Source of the DNA: Dreissena polymorpha | Taxonomy: Eukaryota > Mollusca > Bivalvia > Myida > Dreissenidae | Direction of reading: 5' to 3' | Length of the DNA: 64,000 nucleotides | NCBI RefSeq assembly: GCF_020536995.1 | Contig: NC_068359.1 | Coordinates: 78,143,321 to 78,207,320 of the forward strand | Part shown: positions 36,276 through 46,756 of the stretch, piece by piece | How the letters are laid out: each line of letters begins with the position of its first letter | Position numbering within the stretch: position 1 is the first letter of the stretch | Notes under the pieces: generated by a model | Told to the model about the DNA's origin: nothing | Seen by the model: the letters and a program-made list of their open reading frames with translations, nothing else | The model's database searches: none | Made by a program: the position numbers and the translations under genes

Positions 36276-37683
36276 TATACATCAGAAATATGCAAAACAT
36301 TTTCATATTATATGACGAAAATTGTATAATAAGGGAAGCATCGCGTTTTTAAATGATTCCAAAAAAGTTTATCGTTTCTAATTTATATAGCAATTGATGT
36401 TTTACATTTTTAATCAAATAGCGAATTTCTGTTTCCGAAGGGCAAACATATGACACATATTTTTATGACCGCGTCGCATTGCTGAATATAATATTTATTA
36501 GACGTATATTTGGTGAGAGAAATAAATACGTTTAAATACACAACTTATTACAAAATTTCAAGTTAAAATAATAGTCATTATATTAAAAGTTAAGTGAAAA
36601 TGCCGCCTGAGTAACTACGACTTCAGTAACTCTTGACCAGACATTTTTTATTTTTAACATTTCATTTACAGGTTTTGTCAGACTGTTTCGAAGTTGCCCC
36701 TAAGTTGGATAAAAAAATGTGTTGAATGCCTCACATAGATTTCCCTGACATTTGTGCTTAAAATACAGATTTAAGAACTTGTTTTTTAATTGATTATTGT
36801 TAATGAGCCATAAATGAATAATGAAATATCAGCAAGTATTATGTTAGAATATGCACCCTTTGTTCATTAAATTTGTAGACGTTAATCACTTAATGGTCGA
36901 ACGTACTGCGTTTATAAATATTTGCATTAACCTTCAGACTGAGCGTTTCTTAGCTCATTGATGAACTAGAAGGAAAAATAACCAAAGCCTTTACTTTAAT
37001 TATAGAACTAGTTTTATATTTTATTAGATTTGTCAGTGTTAATCTTTTAAATTGCATCGCTTAGCAACTGATTGATTGCAAAATCGAGTCTAAAACGCAG
37101 TGAACCAATCGAAAGATAACAAAGGATGGAAAGGATGGACGCAGTGTCTTGAAAACAGAGAAAACTGGGAAAACTAAAAAGCTATTTATGTTTGCTAAAT
37201 TCGGAAAATTGTGTAAGTACATTTTAATGTTTTAAAAATGAAAACATCATCCCAATCCCACTAGTGTATAAGCATTAAATATGTTTTTAAAAAACTTCGC
37301 GAACAGCACATAAACACAACAACAAAACAATATATAAGGTGCGCATCTTTGGCGGCCTCCATTTTTCTTTAGAAAACAATACTACAACACAAAATTTTGG
37401 TTCTAAACAAACAAACAAACGAACAAATATTTTATTAAAGTCTCAATCACATCGCATGTTCATACTACAATTTACACATACAATATTACGTAATGGTATG
37501 AATGTTACCAGTCATAAATGACTTATTAGAGACTATACATTTTAAAACTTTACATATGACATGACTACAACATTTATAAAAACCAAGTTTTCATTCTACT
37601 TAAAGACATTTTAACCATTAAAACATACTAAAAGATATTCAAAATTAAGATACTGTATGTACATATATATAGTAAAAGTATGG

Positions 37684-39138
37684 TTAAGTCCTAGAATATA
37701 ATAATTGTTTTCGTTCATATAAAATCTTAAAGCAGGTTTTGGCAGCAACATATGCGTTGTTATCATTTTTAAAAGTCACAAGTAATTTTTCCTCATCTGA
37801 CAAATTTTCATAACTGACATTTGGCATATTATTTATTACAGAGATAACTTCTGTTCTACACTCATTGAACAGTGGGCAATGATATAATACGTGCTTTTTA
37901 TCTTCTACAACATTCTGGCAATAAAGACACCATCTGTTTGCTAGTGCTAAGTTCTCATATCTTCCCGTCTCAACTAGTAATGGTGCAACACCGCATCTAA
38001 ATTTTGTAAAAGCTGAACGGTATTTAAAAGGTATATTGGTTTTCAAATAATTCTCTGTACAAAAATCAAATTTAAAAATTCTGTAAGTTCTCAACTTGTT
38101 TCCACCATTTCCTCTGATAGAGGTATTTCTATCTAACAATGCTTTCTACTTAAACTTTTCAACATCAAACAATTTATCTTCAATGTAATTAATTACAGGT
38201 TTAAAGTTGCCACTGTTAAGATTCAACAATTCAATACAATTAATATTTTGAAGACACTTTTTTAATCTAAAATAACTATTTCTAACATTAGCATTTTTTT
38301 ACCACAAAAATACCACTTTATTCTTTCTTGTATTTGGCATGTTCATCACTCTAAAGTATTGTCTGAAAACTGCACCCCAGAGTCTAACATTAAGCGGTTT
38401 CCAACCCATCTCCCCAATCAAAGCTGCATTTGGAGTATATTTCCCTACCCCAAGAAAGTACCGAATGGCACGATTGTGGACTGCATTTATACACGAAAAA
38501 GACCTGTCCCCCACAAGGGAGCGCTGTAGCTAATGATTGACCATACCATACTATCATACAGCTTTGTGAAAGTTGAGTACTGGAAACCACCAAATGCTCT
38601 GCTCTTTGAAATAATCAGACCAAGAGCCTTGGACGCTGACATAGCAACAGTTTTAGTTAACACATGAAAGTCAAGAAATTCATTTAACACAACACCCAAG
38701 TACTTATAGCTATGTACATAATTAGTCTAAAACATCTGTTCCAAGTTTAAAAACATGATCAGACAAAGGTGTCCCATTAGTACGAAAATGAATAATATTT
38801 GACTTATCACAATTTACTGGCATTTTATTTTGAGTACCCCAAACTGATAGCTGATTCAACATGAACTGCAAATTCTTGGCATTTTCAGCTAATAATACAA
38901 CATCATCAGCATATAATAAAATACTTATTCTTGTATCTCCTATCTTGATTCCTTTATCTAAACTATTTATTGTAGAAGCCAAATCATTAATATACAAATT
39001 AAACAACATTGGGGAGAGAAGGCAACCCTGTTTCAAGCCGCATTTTATATCGAACCAATGCGTGTCAAAGCCATTCAGACGGACGCAACATTTAACATGT
39101 TTATACAATGAAAATATGGCTTGAAACCAAATGTTCAT
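37684..39138 (-). pseudogene. LINE ORF2, 3' half: RT fingers-palm to C-terminal zinc knuckle
   Basis: Starts MNIWFQAIFSLYKHVKCCVR and contains GLKQGCLLSPMLFNLYINDL, then YADDVVLLAENAKN (the catalytic YADD near 38,905) and the downstream thumb with KLYDSMVWSIISYSAPLWGT. It ends with the knuckle RWCLYCQNVVEDKKHVLYHC near 37,860-37,960. The reading is broken into several frames. It shares the element's C-terminal layout with many mollusc LINEs. Confidence 0.8.
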
Positions 39139-39549
39139 ATTAAACTTTTCAATTTAATTAACTTGTTTTTATCAAAAGGATATGATGCTTATGTACTTAA
39201 AAACACGTGTTTGATGGTTTTCGATTCACTATATCTTTCTTCCCTTAAAATTTGGAATCATTAGTGATATTATAGGCATTTTTCACTGTTGATTAAAATT
39301 GTGTCATTGTGTCGTATGAACAAATCTGCATGAATACTACAATATAGGCATTTTTCACTGTTGAATAAAATTGCGTCATTGTGTCGTATGAACAAATCTG
39401 CATGTAAACTACATTTGGACTCAAATTGTACATCAAATCATTTCTGTCTTCAGTTGTCAAAACACCTATATACTGTTTGATTCCAATAATGTCGCTTTAA
39501 TGGAATTACCATTTTTATTCATTTGCTTCTTAATATTAAATCACCTAAA

Positions 39550-39635
39550 TGTCGGTTAATAGCTATTCATAGCTAATGTTTCTTTGTTACACATGTACCG
39601 ACTTAAAATAAAATTTGATTTGATTTGATTTGAAA
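39550..39635 (+). mobile_element. 86-bp insertion: 3' tail of a non-LTR retroelement
   Basis: Present in unit 1 of the tandem duplication and absent at the matching point of unit 2 (41,577). It ends ATAAAATTTGATTTGATTTG, a short-unit tail typical of 5'-truncated LINE copies. AAA is shared at both edges. Confidence 0.8.
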
Positions 39636-39953
39636 CTTGTTTTATTAGTAGCACAGCCCCATTAATATTTTTATTTAGTACTACCCTTGGAATTTGTTCA
39701 CGTCATTATGGATTTTTGTGACGTCATACGACCGACTTTCCCAGTTGTAATCTACATGCATAGGTCATTGGGTTTATAACGTTCCATTTTATTTATATTT
39801 TCTCTCTGATAGGCGTTTCTTGTTTGATTTAATTATTTTTAATTTGTTTAGCAGTCACATAAACAACCAAGCTATGTAATATGGATTTTTTTACACCCAT
39901 TATTGCTGCTTCTTCCTGTATTTGCGCGATGATTATCTGAGATATTAACTGAG

Positions 39954-40023
39954 ATATTAACTATATGATTCTATATTCTCAAATCTTTTCTATAAAGAAG
40001 GAATGTAGTTGACAATTGTTAAT
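39954..40023 (+). ncRNA. SECIS-like element, copy in Naiad 3' piece 1
   Basis: The core ATGA..AAA..TGA at 39,965-40,013 is identical to the full element's. Helix I is TATTAAC/GTTAATA with no mismatch. The short word GATATTAACT is doubled just upstream. Confidence 0.78.
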
Positions 40024-40384
40024 AATTTTATTTGATCGTTCGTCAAAAAGTTGTAATTCTGTTACTCTTGTATCTTCAATGCAATTGAGTAATTAAATAG
40101 TAATTATTATTGTTTAATTTGAGTTACAATGCTATGACGTTAAATTTTATTTACACTTAAATGTATTATGAATATTGCTGGGCCAAGTGTGAGGTTGAGC
40201 GCTCTATAACCAGGTTTAAACCCCCAATGCTTTGCATTGACCGTTCCAAGGCGGTGACCCCAACTTTATTCATATTTTGTGTTTATGTTGGTTTGTATTG
40301 TGCTGTATTGTGCTGTTTTGTACTGTTTGGGCAATCGGTCACTTGCCTTAAATAAAGGACCAACTAATTGTTTTTAATGAAAAT

Positions 40385-41166
40385 TATTGTCTGAAAACTG
40401 CACCCCAGAGTCTAACATTAAGCGGTTTCCAACCCATCTCCCCAATCAAAGCTGCATTTGGAGTATATTTCCCTACCCCAAGAAAGTACCGAATGGCACG
40501 ATTGTGGACTGCATTTATACACGAAAAAGACCTGTCCCCCACAAGGGAGCGCTGTAGCTAATGATTGACCATACCATACTATCATACAGCTTTGTGAAAG
40601 TTGAGTACTGGAAACCACCAAATGCTCTGCTCTTTGAAATAATCAGACCAAGAGCCTTGGACGCTGACATAGCAACAGTTTTAGTTAACACATGAAAGTC
40701 AAGAAATTCATTTAACACAACACCCAAGTACTTATAGCTATGTACATAATTAGTCTAAAACATCTGTTCCAAGTTTAAAAACATGATCAGACAAAGGTGT
40801 CCCATTAGTACGAAAATGAATAATATTTGACTTATCACAATTTACTGGCATTTTATTTTGAGTACCCCAAACTGATAGCTGATTCAACATGAACTGCAAA
40901 TTCTTGGCATTTTCAGCTAATAATACAACATCATCAGCATATAATAAAATACTTATTCTTGTATCTCCTATCTTGATTCCTTTATCTAAACTATTTATTG
41001 TAGAAGCCAAATCATTAATATACAAATTAAACAACATTGGGGAGAGAAGGCAACCCTGTTTCAAGCCGCATTTTATATCGAACCAATGCGTGTCAAAGCC
41101 ATTCAGACGGACGCAACATTTAACATGTTTATACAATGAAAATATGGCTTGAAACCAAATGTTCAT
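40385..41166 (-). pseudogene. Duplicated LINE RT fragment
   Basis: Copy of 38,357-39,138 made by the tandem duplication; the three readable frames are identical at the protein level to the first copy. It has no independent function. Confidence 0.9.
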
Positions 41167-42368
41167 ATTAAACTTTTCAATTTAATTAACTTGTTTTTAT
41201 CAAAAGGATATGATGCTTATGTACTTAAAAACACGTGTTTGATGGTTTTCGATTCACTATATCTTTCTTCCCTTAAAATTTGGAATCATTAGTGATATTA
41301 TAGGCATTTTTCACTGTTGATTAAAATTGTGTCATTGTGTCGTATGAACAAATCTGCATGAATACTACAATATAGGCATTTTTCACTGTTGAATAAAATT
41401 GCGTCATTGTGTCGTATGAACAAATCTGCATGTAAACTACATTTGGACTCAAATCGTACATCAAATCATTTCTGTCTTCAGTTGTCAAAACACCTATATA
41501 CTGTTTGATTCCAATAATGTCGCTTTAATGGAATTACCATTTTTATTCATTTGCTTCTTAATATTAAATCACCTAAACTTGTTTTATTAGTAGCACAGCC
41601 CCATTAATATTTTTATTTAGTACTACCCTTGGAATTTGTTCACGTCATTATGGATTTTTGTGACGTCATACGACCGACTTTCCCAGTTGTAATCTACATG
41701 CATAGGTCATTGGGTTTATAACGTTCCATTTTATTTATATTTTCTCTCTGATAGGCGTTTCTTGTTTGATTTAATTATTTTTAATTTGTTTAGCAGTCAC
41801 ATAAACAACCAAGCTATGTAATATGGATTTTTTTACACCCATTATTGCTGCTTCTTCCTGTATTTGCGCGATGATTATCTGAGATATTAACTGAGATATT
41901 AACTATATGATTCTATATTCTCAAATCTTTTCTATAAAGAAGGAATGTAGTTGACAATTGTTAATAATTTTATTTGATCGTTCGTCAAAAAGTTGTAATT
42001 CTGTTACTCTTGTATCTTCAATGCAATTGAGTAATTAAATAGTAATTATTATTGTTTAATTTGAGTTACAATGCTATGACGTTAAATTTTATTTACACTT
42101 AAATGTATTATGAATATTGCTGGGCCAAGTGTGAGGTTGAGCGCTCTATAACCAGGTTTAAACCCCCAATGCTTTGCATTGACCGTTCCAAGGCGGTGAC
42201 CCCAACTTTATTCATATTTTGTGTTTATGTTGGTTTGTATTGTGCTGTATTGTGCTGTTTTGTACTGTTTGGGCAATCGGTCACTTGCCTTAAATAAAGG
42301 ACCAACTAATTGTTTTTAATGAAAGTTCAATACTGCTCCAGCAGCTGGAGTTTCACATCTTTATATTG
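41167..42368 (+). mobile_element. Naiad 3' piece, copy 2: upstream pseudo-LTR of the full element
   Basis: Same content as copy 1 but complete to the end, through GCTCCAGCAGCTGGAGTTTC and CATCTTTATATTG. It passes directly into the unique 5' region of the full element at 42,369. A 3' piece of a second copy placed head to tail in front of a full copy is the pseudo-LTR arrangement known for Penelope-like elements. A SECIS-like core lies at 41,907-41,955. Confidence 0.87.
41896..41965 (+). ncRNA. SECIS-like element, copy in Naiad 3' piece 2
   Basis: Core at 41,907-41,955, identical to the other copies, with perfect helix I pairing as in copy 1. Confidence 0.78.
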
Positions 42369-42713
42369 CATTGCACAACAGTTTGATGTGTGCTGCGTGG
42401 ATGCAGTAGCGTGTATCCCCGTACATATCTTCGATGTTGTTATATTTTCAGCCTTCAGAGGCTGGTGGCGGTATTGTGTTTTTATTATTTTTTAAGAAAC
42501 CTTGTTTAAGACCTTTCTTATACTTAGATTCTTATACATTCTCTGTACTTATAAAGTAAACGTGTATGTTCATCAATCGAGAGTTCTGCAGGTTATACTG
42601 AATTTTTACAGACCATTATCTGACAAGCTGCTTCTTACTCTTTTATGTATGTTGACTTGGCAATGTGTATTAATGTGATTATAAGATTGGTGGTTTCGCC
42701 AAATAAATAACCT

Positions 42714-45700
42714 ATGGACAGATTGATTACAAAAAACCCGAAAGTTGTTCTCTCACCATTGAGAATTCCGATTACACGTAGTATTCATTTGCCGTTAAAT
42801 TATAGACAATTACTTTTTTCTAAACCTACAGTCAAATTAAGTTTACTTCGAACATCTTTCATTGGAGGTACAATGCGGCTGGGTTCTAGTTCGCAGCGTA
42901 ATTTAGCTCCGTGTAATCGGTATCCTACAATAAATAAGTGCAACTCCAGGAAGTGTTTATGTTGCAAGTTTTTAAATATGTCCTCTTTTATTCTTTCATC
43001 GGTTAATAACCGCAAATTTTCAGTTAATATTAAATCCGATGTCTCATGAAATTCTATGCATGTGGTTTATGTTATTACTTGAAATGTACCCTGTTGTGGT
43101 GCGCAATACGTTGGGCAGACGGGTAGATCACTTAAAACACGTTTTAGGGAACATTTTTTTAAAATTAAAAATAACAATAAATTTTATAACTTCATTTACC
43201 AGCACTTTAATAAAACAGGTCATAGCGTAACAAATATTTCAATTCAACCTGTGGAGCAACTTATTTTTAATGATAGTACTTCAAGTCAGTGCCAATTAAA
43301 AGCAAGGTGCATGTCAGAATTTGAATGGATTAAACGTTTGCAATCAGCTTACCCACTTGGATTAAATGATAATATTCTAAATGTTGGAACAATTTCTAAA
43401 AATAAATCGATTAATTCATTTTCTCTGTTTAGTAAACGTCTAAGAAATAAACGTTCACATGGCATTAGGAAAAATGGTAACTTAAGGCGTAAATTTAAAC
43501 GTCTGCTTTCTTTCAATGATTGCTACACAGTATTACAAAATGGGGGTAAACATAAATTACTAAGTGCACTTTGCTCTCTTTCTGTTTCTTCGTTGGCGCA
43601 TATTGATAAGGAATGTAAAATTATTTTACTTCAATCTGACCCTCTATATGAATGTGCTTGTATTATTGAATCTTTCACTGACTACTATCTTAAACCTTTT
43701 ATTGAAAATGTACTTAACAAAACTAGAAATCGTATCAAAATTGAGTTTTGTAACAAAGGTCTTGATTTAATTGACCTTCCTAAAATATTCAATGATAAAA
43801 ATGTACGTCGGTTGATTCCCCCTTATTTCCGCAATACTGAATCACCACTTATTTGCTACAAATATAGTAAACCTGTAAGAAGTATCGTTTTTAATTATAA
43901 TTCTATTTCCACAGATATAAATGTAATAAGAAATTGTCCTACATTATGTGACTGTACCAGTTCTAAATATATATATGGTCCAGTTGGACATGTTATTACT
44001 GGGGACCTTAATTTCATTCAAAATAAAAACCTTAGAAATTTGCTACGCAGAGGCCCTAAGTACAGACTGCCTATTCCTGTTGATTTTGATGACTGCATTA
44101 AGAATATCGTAACATCCTTACATGATTATTGCACTAAATGGTGCAGGAAGGAAAATGCTGAAATTACTGCACTCAATGATTGGAAAACAAAAATATTTAG
44201 TATGGCCATGAATAAAATATGTTTTTATGATACACATCCTTTGGCCCTACCACATTCACCTTAATTTAATAAACAAAATCTCTGTAAATTGCTTGAAGAC
44301 TTCAAATCTAAATTCGTCTTAGTTCCTGCTGATAAGGCTGCTAATAATGTTATCATAATATGACGAGTGTTTTATGTTCAAACTATTTCACAAGAACTTT
44401 CACAAACTACATCATATTGTGAGTACAATAAGCAACCTAATGAAATTATTACCGACCATATTGCCCAATGCATAAAGTTAAATGTAATAGTCAATATTAC
44501 TGACAAGAAATTGCCATCACTTTACTGGATACCTAAATTACATAAGACGCCATATAAAAGTCGTTTTATCGCTAATTCAGTGTCTTGTACCACCAAACAA
44601 TTATCAGTGTATCTTACATCTGCATTGAGTGCTATTAGATATCATATAGCTAAATTTTGTAATAAAGTTTATGAAAATAGTAATATTAACCTATTTTGGT
44701 CAATAAAAAACACCTTAGAAGTTATTGATAAAATTGAAAATAAAAAATATAAGGTGTCACAGGTAAGTACTTATGATTTTTCGACACTATATACAACGCT
44801 TCCTCACGCTTTAATAAAATCCAAACTTGTTTCTTTGATTGAAAAAACTTTTGCTAGAGAGAAATGTTTGTATCTAGCTTTAAACACTAAAACAGCTTTT
44901 TTTACTAATCAGATATTAGATAATTACATCATTTGGACTGGTCTTGACTTTTGTGCAGCACTTACTTTTCTTTTGGATAACTTGTTTGTTGAATTTAATG
45001 GTAAAATATTTAAACAAATTATTGGCGTTCCTATGGGTATTAATTGTGCGCCACTTATAGCTGACCTTTTTTTATATTGTTATGAAAGCGAATTTATGTT
45101 AGAATTATCTAAAACTAAGCAAGTAGATTTGATTAATTGTTTTAACCTTACTAGTAGGTACATTGATGACATACTTAATTTAGATAATCCATTATTTGAA
45201 CAATATATTCACAAAATCTACCCAAAATAACTAGTCTTAAATAGATCGTGTATATCCAATACAGACGCTGCGTATTTAGACTTACATTTAACTATTAATA
45301 ATAATTTGATCAAAACTAGTTTATACGACAAACGGGACGATTTTAACTTTGAAATTGTAAATTTTCCGTTTCTAGATGGCAACATCTCTAAAGGACCTTC
45401 CTATGGTATTTACATTTCGCAGTTGGTACGTTATGCCAGAGCATGTTCGTGTATTAAAGATTTTAATGATCGTAATCTAATATTAACTAAAAAATTGCTA
45501 AAACAAGGCTTTTTGTATCATAACCTAAGAAATAAATTTGCTAGATTTTACTCTAAGTATGGTGATTTAATTTCAAAATATAATGTTTCTTTAAAATGGC
45601 ATTTAAATAATGGAATCTCCCATCCATCATTTTACGGAGATGTTTTGAAGCGTGTCCGCAAATTAAAATATGTTAAACCAAATGTTCATATTAAACTTTT

Positions 45701-45764
45701 CAATTTAATTAACTTGTTTTTATCAAAAGGATACGATGCTTATGTACTTAAAAACACGTGTTGA
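42714..45764 (+). CDS. Naiad ORF: GIY-YIG endonuclease / CxC / reverse transcriptase, with TGA codons at Cys sites
   Basis: One frame of 1,017 codons holds the whole protein if TGA is read as an amino acid; all four long sub-frames share this frame. Order: a CNSRKCLCCKFL cysteine cluster (about residues 78-89); GIY-YIG core with VVYVIT and QYVGQT (about 117-133) followed by RFREH and GHS ligands; CDC linker (412-414); RRGPKYRLP; then RT blocks LYWIPKLHKTPYKSRFI, STYDFSTLYTTLPH (motif A), IGVPMGINCAPLIADLF (B) and RYIDDIL (C, YIDD-type). TGA lies at 43,047, 43,080 and 44,361. In relatives these spots are Cys (TCNS before the GIY block, the first Cys of the CCHH zinc set, and the VVVC-R/K spot). 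The ATG at 42,714 is preceded by an in-frame TAA two codons earlier, which supports this start. The final TGA follows a Cys codon. Confidence 0.85.
43047..43082 (+). promoter_or_regulatory. Two candidate selenocysteine TGA codons beside the GIY-YIG motif
   Basis: TGA at 43,047-43,049 and 43,080-43,082 are separated by NSMHVVYVIT, in frame. Coding resemblance runs straight through both: the GIY half lies between them and QYVGQT just after the second. In related elements both spots are cysteine, the second being the first ligand of the CCHH set. Confidence 0.75.
44361..44363 (+). promoter_or_regulatory. Third candidate selenocysteine TGA codon, at the start of the RT
   Basis: The TGA sits in VPADKAANNVIII-TGA-RVFYV. 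The same block in other Penelope-like elements reads ADKAxNNVVVVC followed by K or R, so the TGA replaces a cysteine. The frame is unchanged on both sides. Confidence 0.75.
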
Positions 45765-46409
45765 TGGTTTTCGATTCACTATATCTTTCTTCCCTTAAAA
45801 TTTGGAATCATTAGTGATATTATAGGCATTTTTCACTGTTGATTAAAATTGTGTCATTGTGTCGTATGAACAAATCTGAATGAATACTACATTATAGGCA
45901 TTTTTCACTGTTGAATAACATTGTGTCATTGTGTCGTATGAACAAATCTGCATGTAAACTACATTTGGACTCAAATCGTACATCAAATCATTTCTGTCTT
46001 CAGTTGTCAAAACACCTATATACTGTTTGATTCCAATAATGTCGCTTTGATGGAATTACCATTTTTATTCATTTGCTTCTTAATATTAAATCACCAAAAC
46101 TTGTTTTATTAGAAGCACAGCCCCATTAATATTTTTATTTAGTACTACCCTTGGAATTTGTTCACGTCATTATGGATTTTTGTGACGTCATACGACCGAC
46201 TTTCCCAGTTGTAATCTACATGTTTAGGTCATTGGGTTTATAACGTTCCATTTTATTTATATTTATTTTCTCTCTGATAGGCGTTTCTTGTTTGATTTAA
46301 TTATTTTTAATTTGTTTAGCAGTCACATAAACAACCAAGCTATGTAATATGGATTGTTTACACCCATTATTGCTGCTTCTTCCTGTATTTGCGCGATGAT
46401 TATCTGAGA

Positions 46410-46477
46410 TATTAACTATATGATTCTATATTCTCAAATCTTTTCTATAAAGAAGGAATGTAGTTGACAATTGTTTA
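46410..46477 (+). ncRNA. SECIS-like element, form 2, in the Naiad 3' region
   Basis: A 5' quartet ATGA (46,420-46,423) is followed by 12 bases and then AAA (46,436-46,438). A mini stem-loop TCTTT/AAAGA (46,439-46,453) comes next, then AGGAATGTAG and the 3' quartet partner TGA (46,465-46,467). Helix II pairs CTATATTCT with AGGAATGTAG over 9 bp, two of them G-U. Helix I below pairs TATTAAC with GTTTATA (one mismatch here; it is GTTAATA and perfect in the two upstream copies). The 12-base spacing from ATGA to AAA and the extra apical stem fit a eukaryotic form-2 SECIS. It lies about 650 bases past the ORF end. Confidence 0.8.
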
Positions 46478-46648
46478 TAATTTTATTTGATCGTTCGTCA
46501 AAAAGTTGTAATTCTGTTACTCTTGTATCTTCAATGCAATTGAGTAATTAAATAGTAATTAAATTGAATGCGTTTTAATTCTCTTTTATTATTGTTTAAT
46601 TTGAGTTACAATGCTATGACGTTAAATTTTATTTACACTTAAATGTAT

Positions 46649-46756
46649 TATGAATATTGCTGGGCCAAGTGTGAGGTTGAGCGCTCTATTACCAGGTTTA
46701 AACCCCCAATGCTTTGCATTGACCGTTCCAAGGCGGTGACCCCAGCTTTATTCATA
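46649..46756 (+). other. Conserved hairpin in the Naiad 3' region, with tRNA-like words
   Basis: TATGAATA at the left pairs with TATTCATA at the right, and inside them GCTGGG pairs with CCCAGC. The interior holds GAGCGCTC, GGTTTAAACC and CAATGCTTTGCATTG, each a small palindrome or hairpin, and GGTTTAAACCC resembles a B box. The block is almost unchanged in the copies at about 40,167-40,274 and 42,109-42,216 and is still recognisable in the old inverted copy at 56,330-56,430. Function unknown. Confidence 0.65.

Larger units (their letters stand above)
39139..40384 (+). mobile_element. Naiad 3' piece, copy 1 (truncated at its 3' tip)
   Basis: Begins with the last codons of the Naiad ORF (TTAAACTTTTCAATTTAATT) and runs through the 3' region, with the SECIS-like core at 39,965-40,013. 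It stops at AATGAAAATT, short of the terminal CTCCAGC palindrome, because the tandem-duplication breakpoint lies there. Confidence 0.88.
38357..42326. repeat. 2.0-kb tandem duplication spanning a LINE-Naiad junction
   Basis: Unit 1 is 38,357-40,384 and unit 2 is 40,385-42,326. They are almost identical at an offset of 2,028 bases, falling to 1,942 after an 86-base difference. Each unit contains the LINE RT fragment on the minus strand followed by a Naiad 3' piece on the plus strand. The join at 40,384/40,385 fuses the Naiad word AATGAAAATT to the LINE word ATTGTCTGAAAACTG with only about 1 base of overlap. Confidence 0.93.

Noticed and set aside
40161-40355. 64-codon open frame present three times (also 42,103-42,297 and 46,643-46,837)
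   Set aside because: It lies in the Naiad 3' region, over the conserved hairpin. Its repetition reflects copy number, and the old copy at 56.3 kb does not keep it open. The conserved unit looks like structured RNA or DNA, not protein.
45937-45985. Another ATGA..AAA..GGA hairpin as the SECIS
   Set aside because: The arms are unequal, with a large bulge and poor helix II pairing. The candidate at 46,410-46,477 fits far better.
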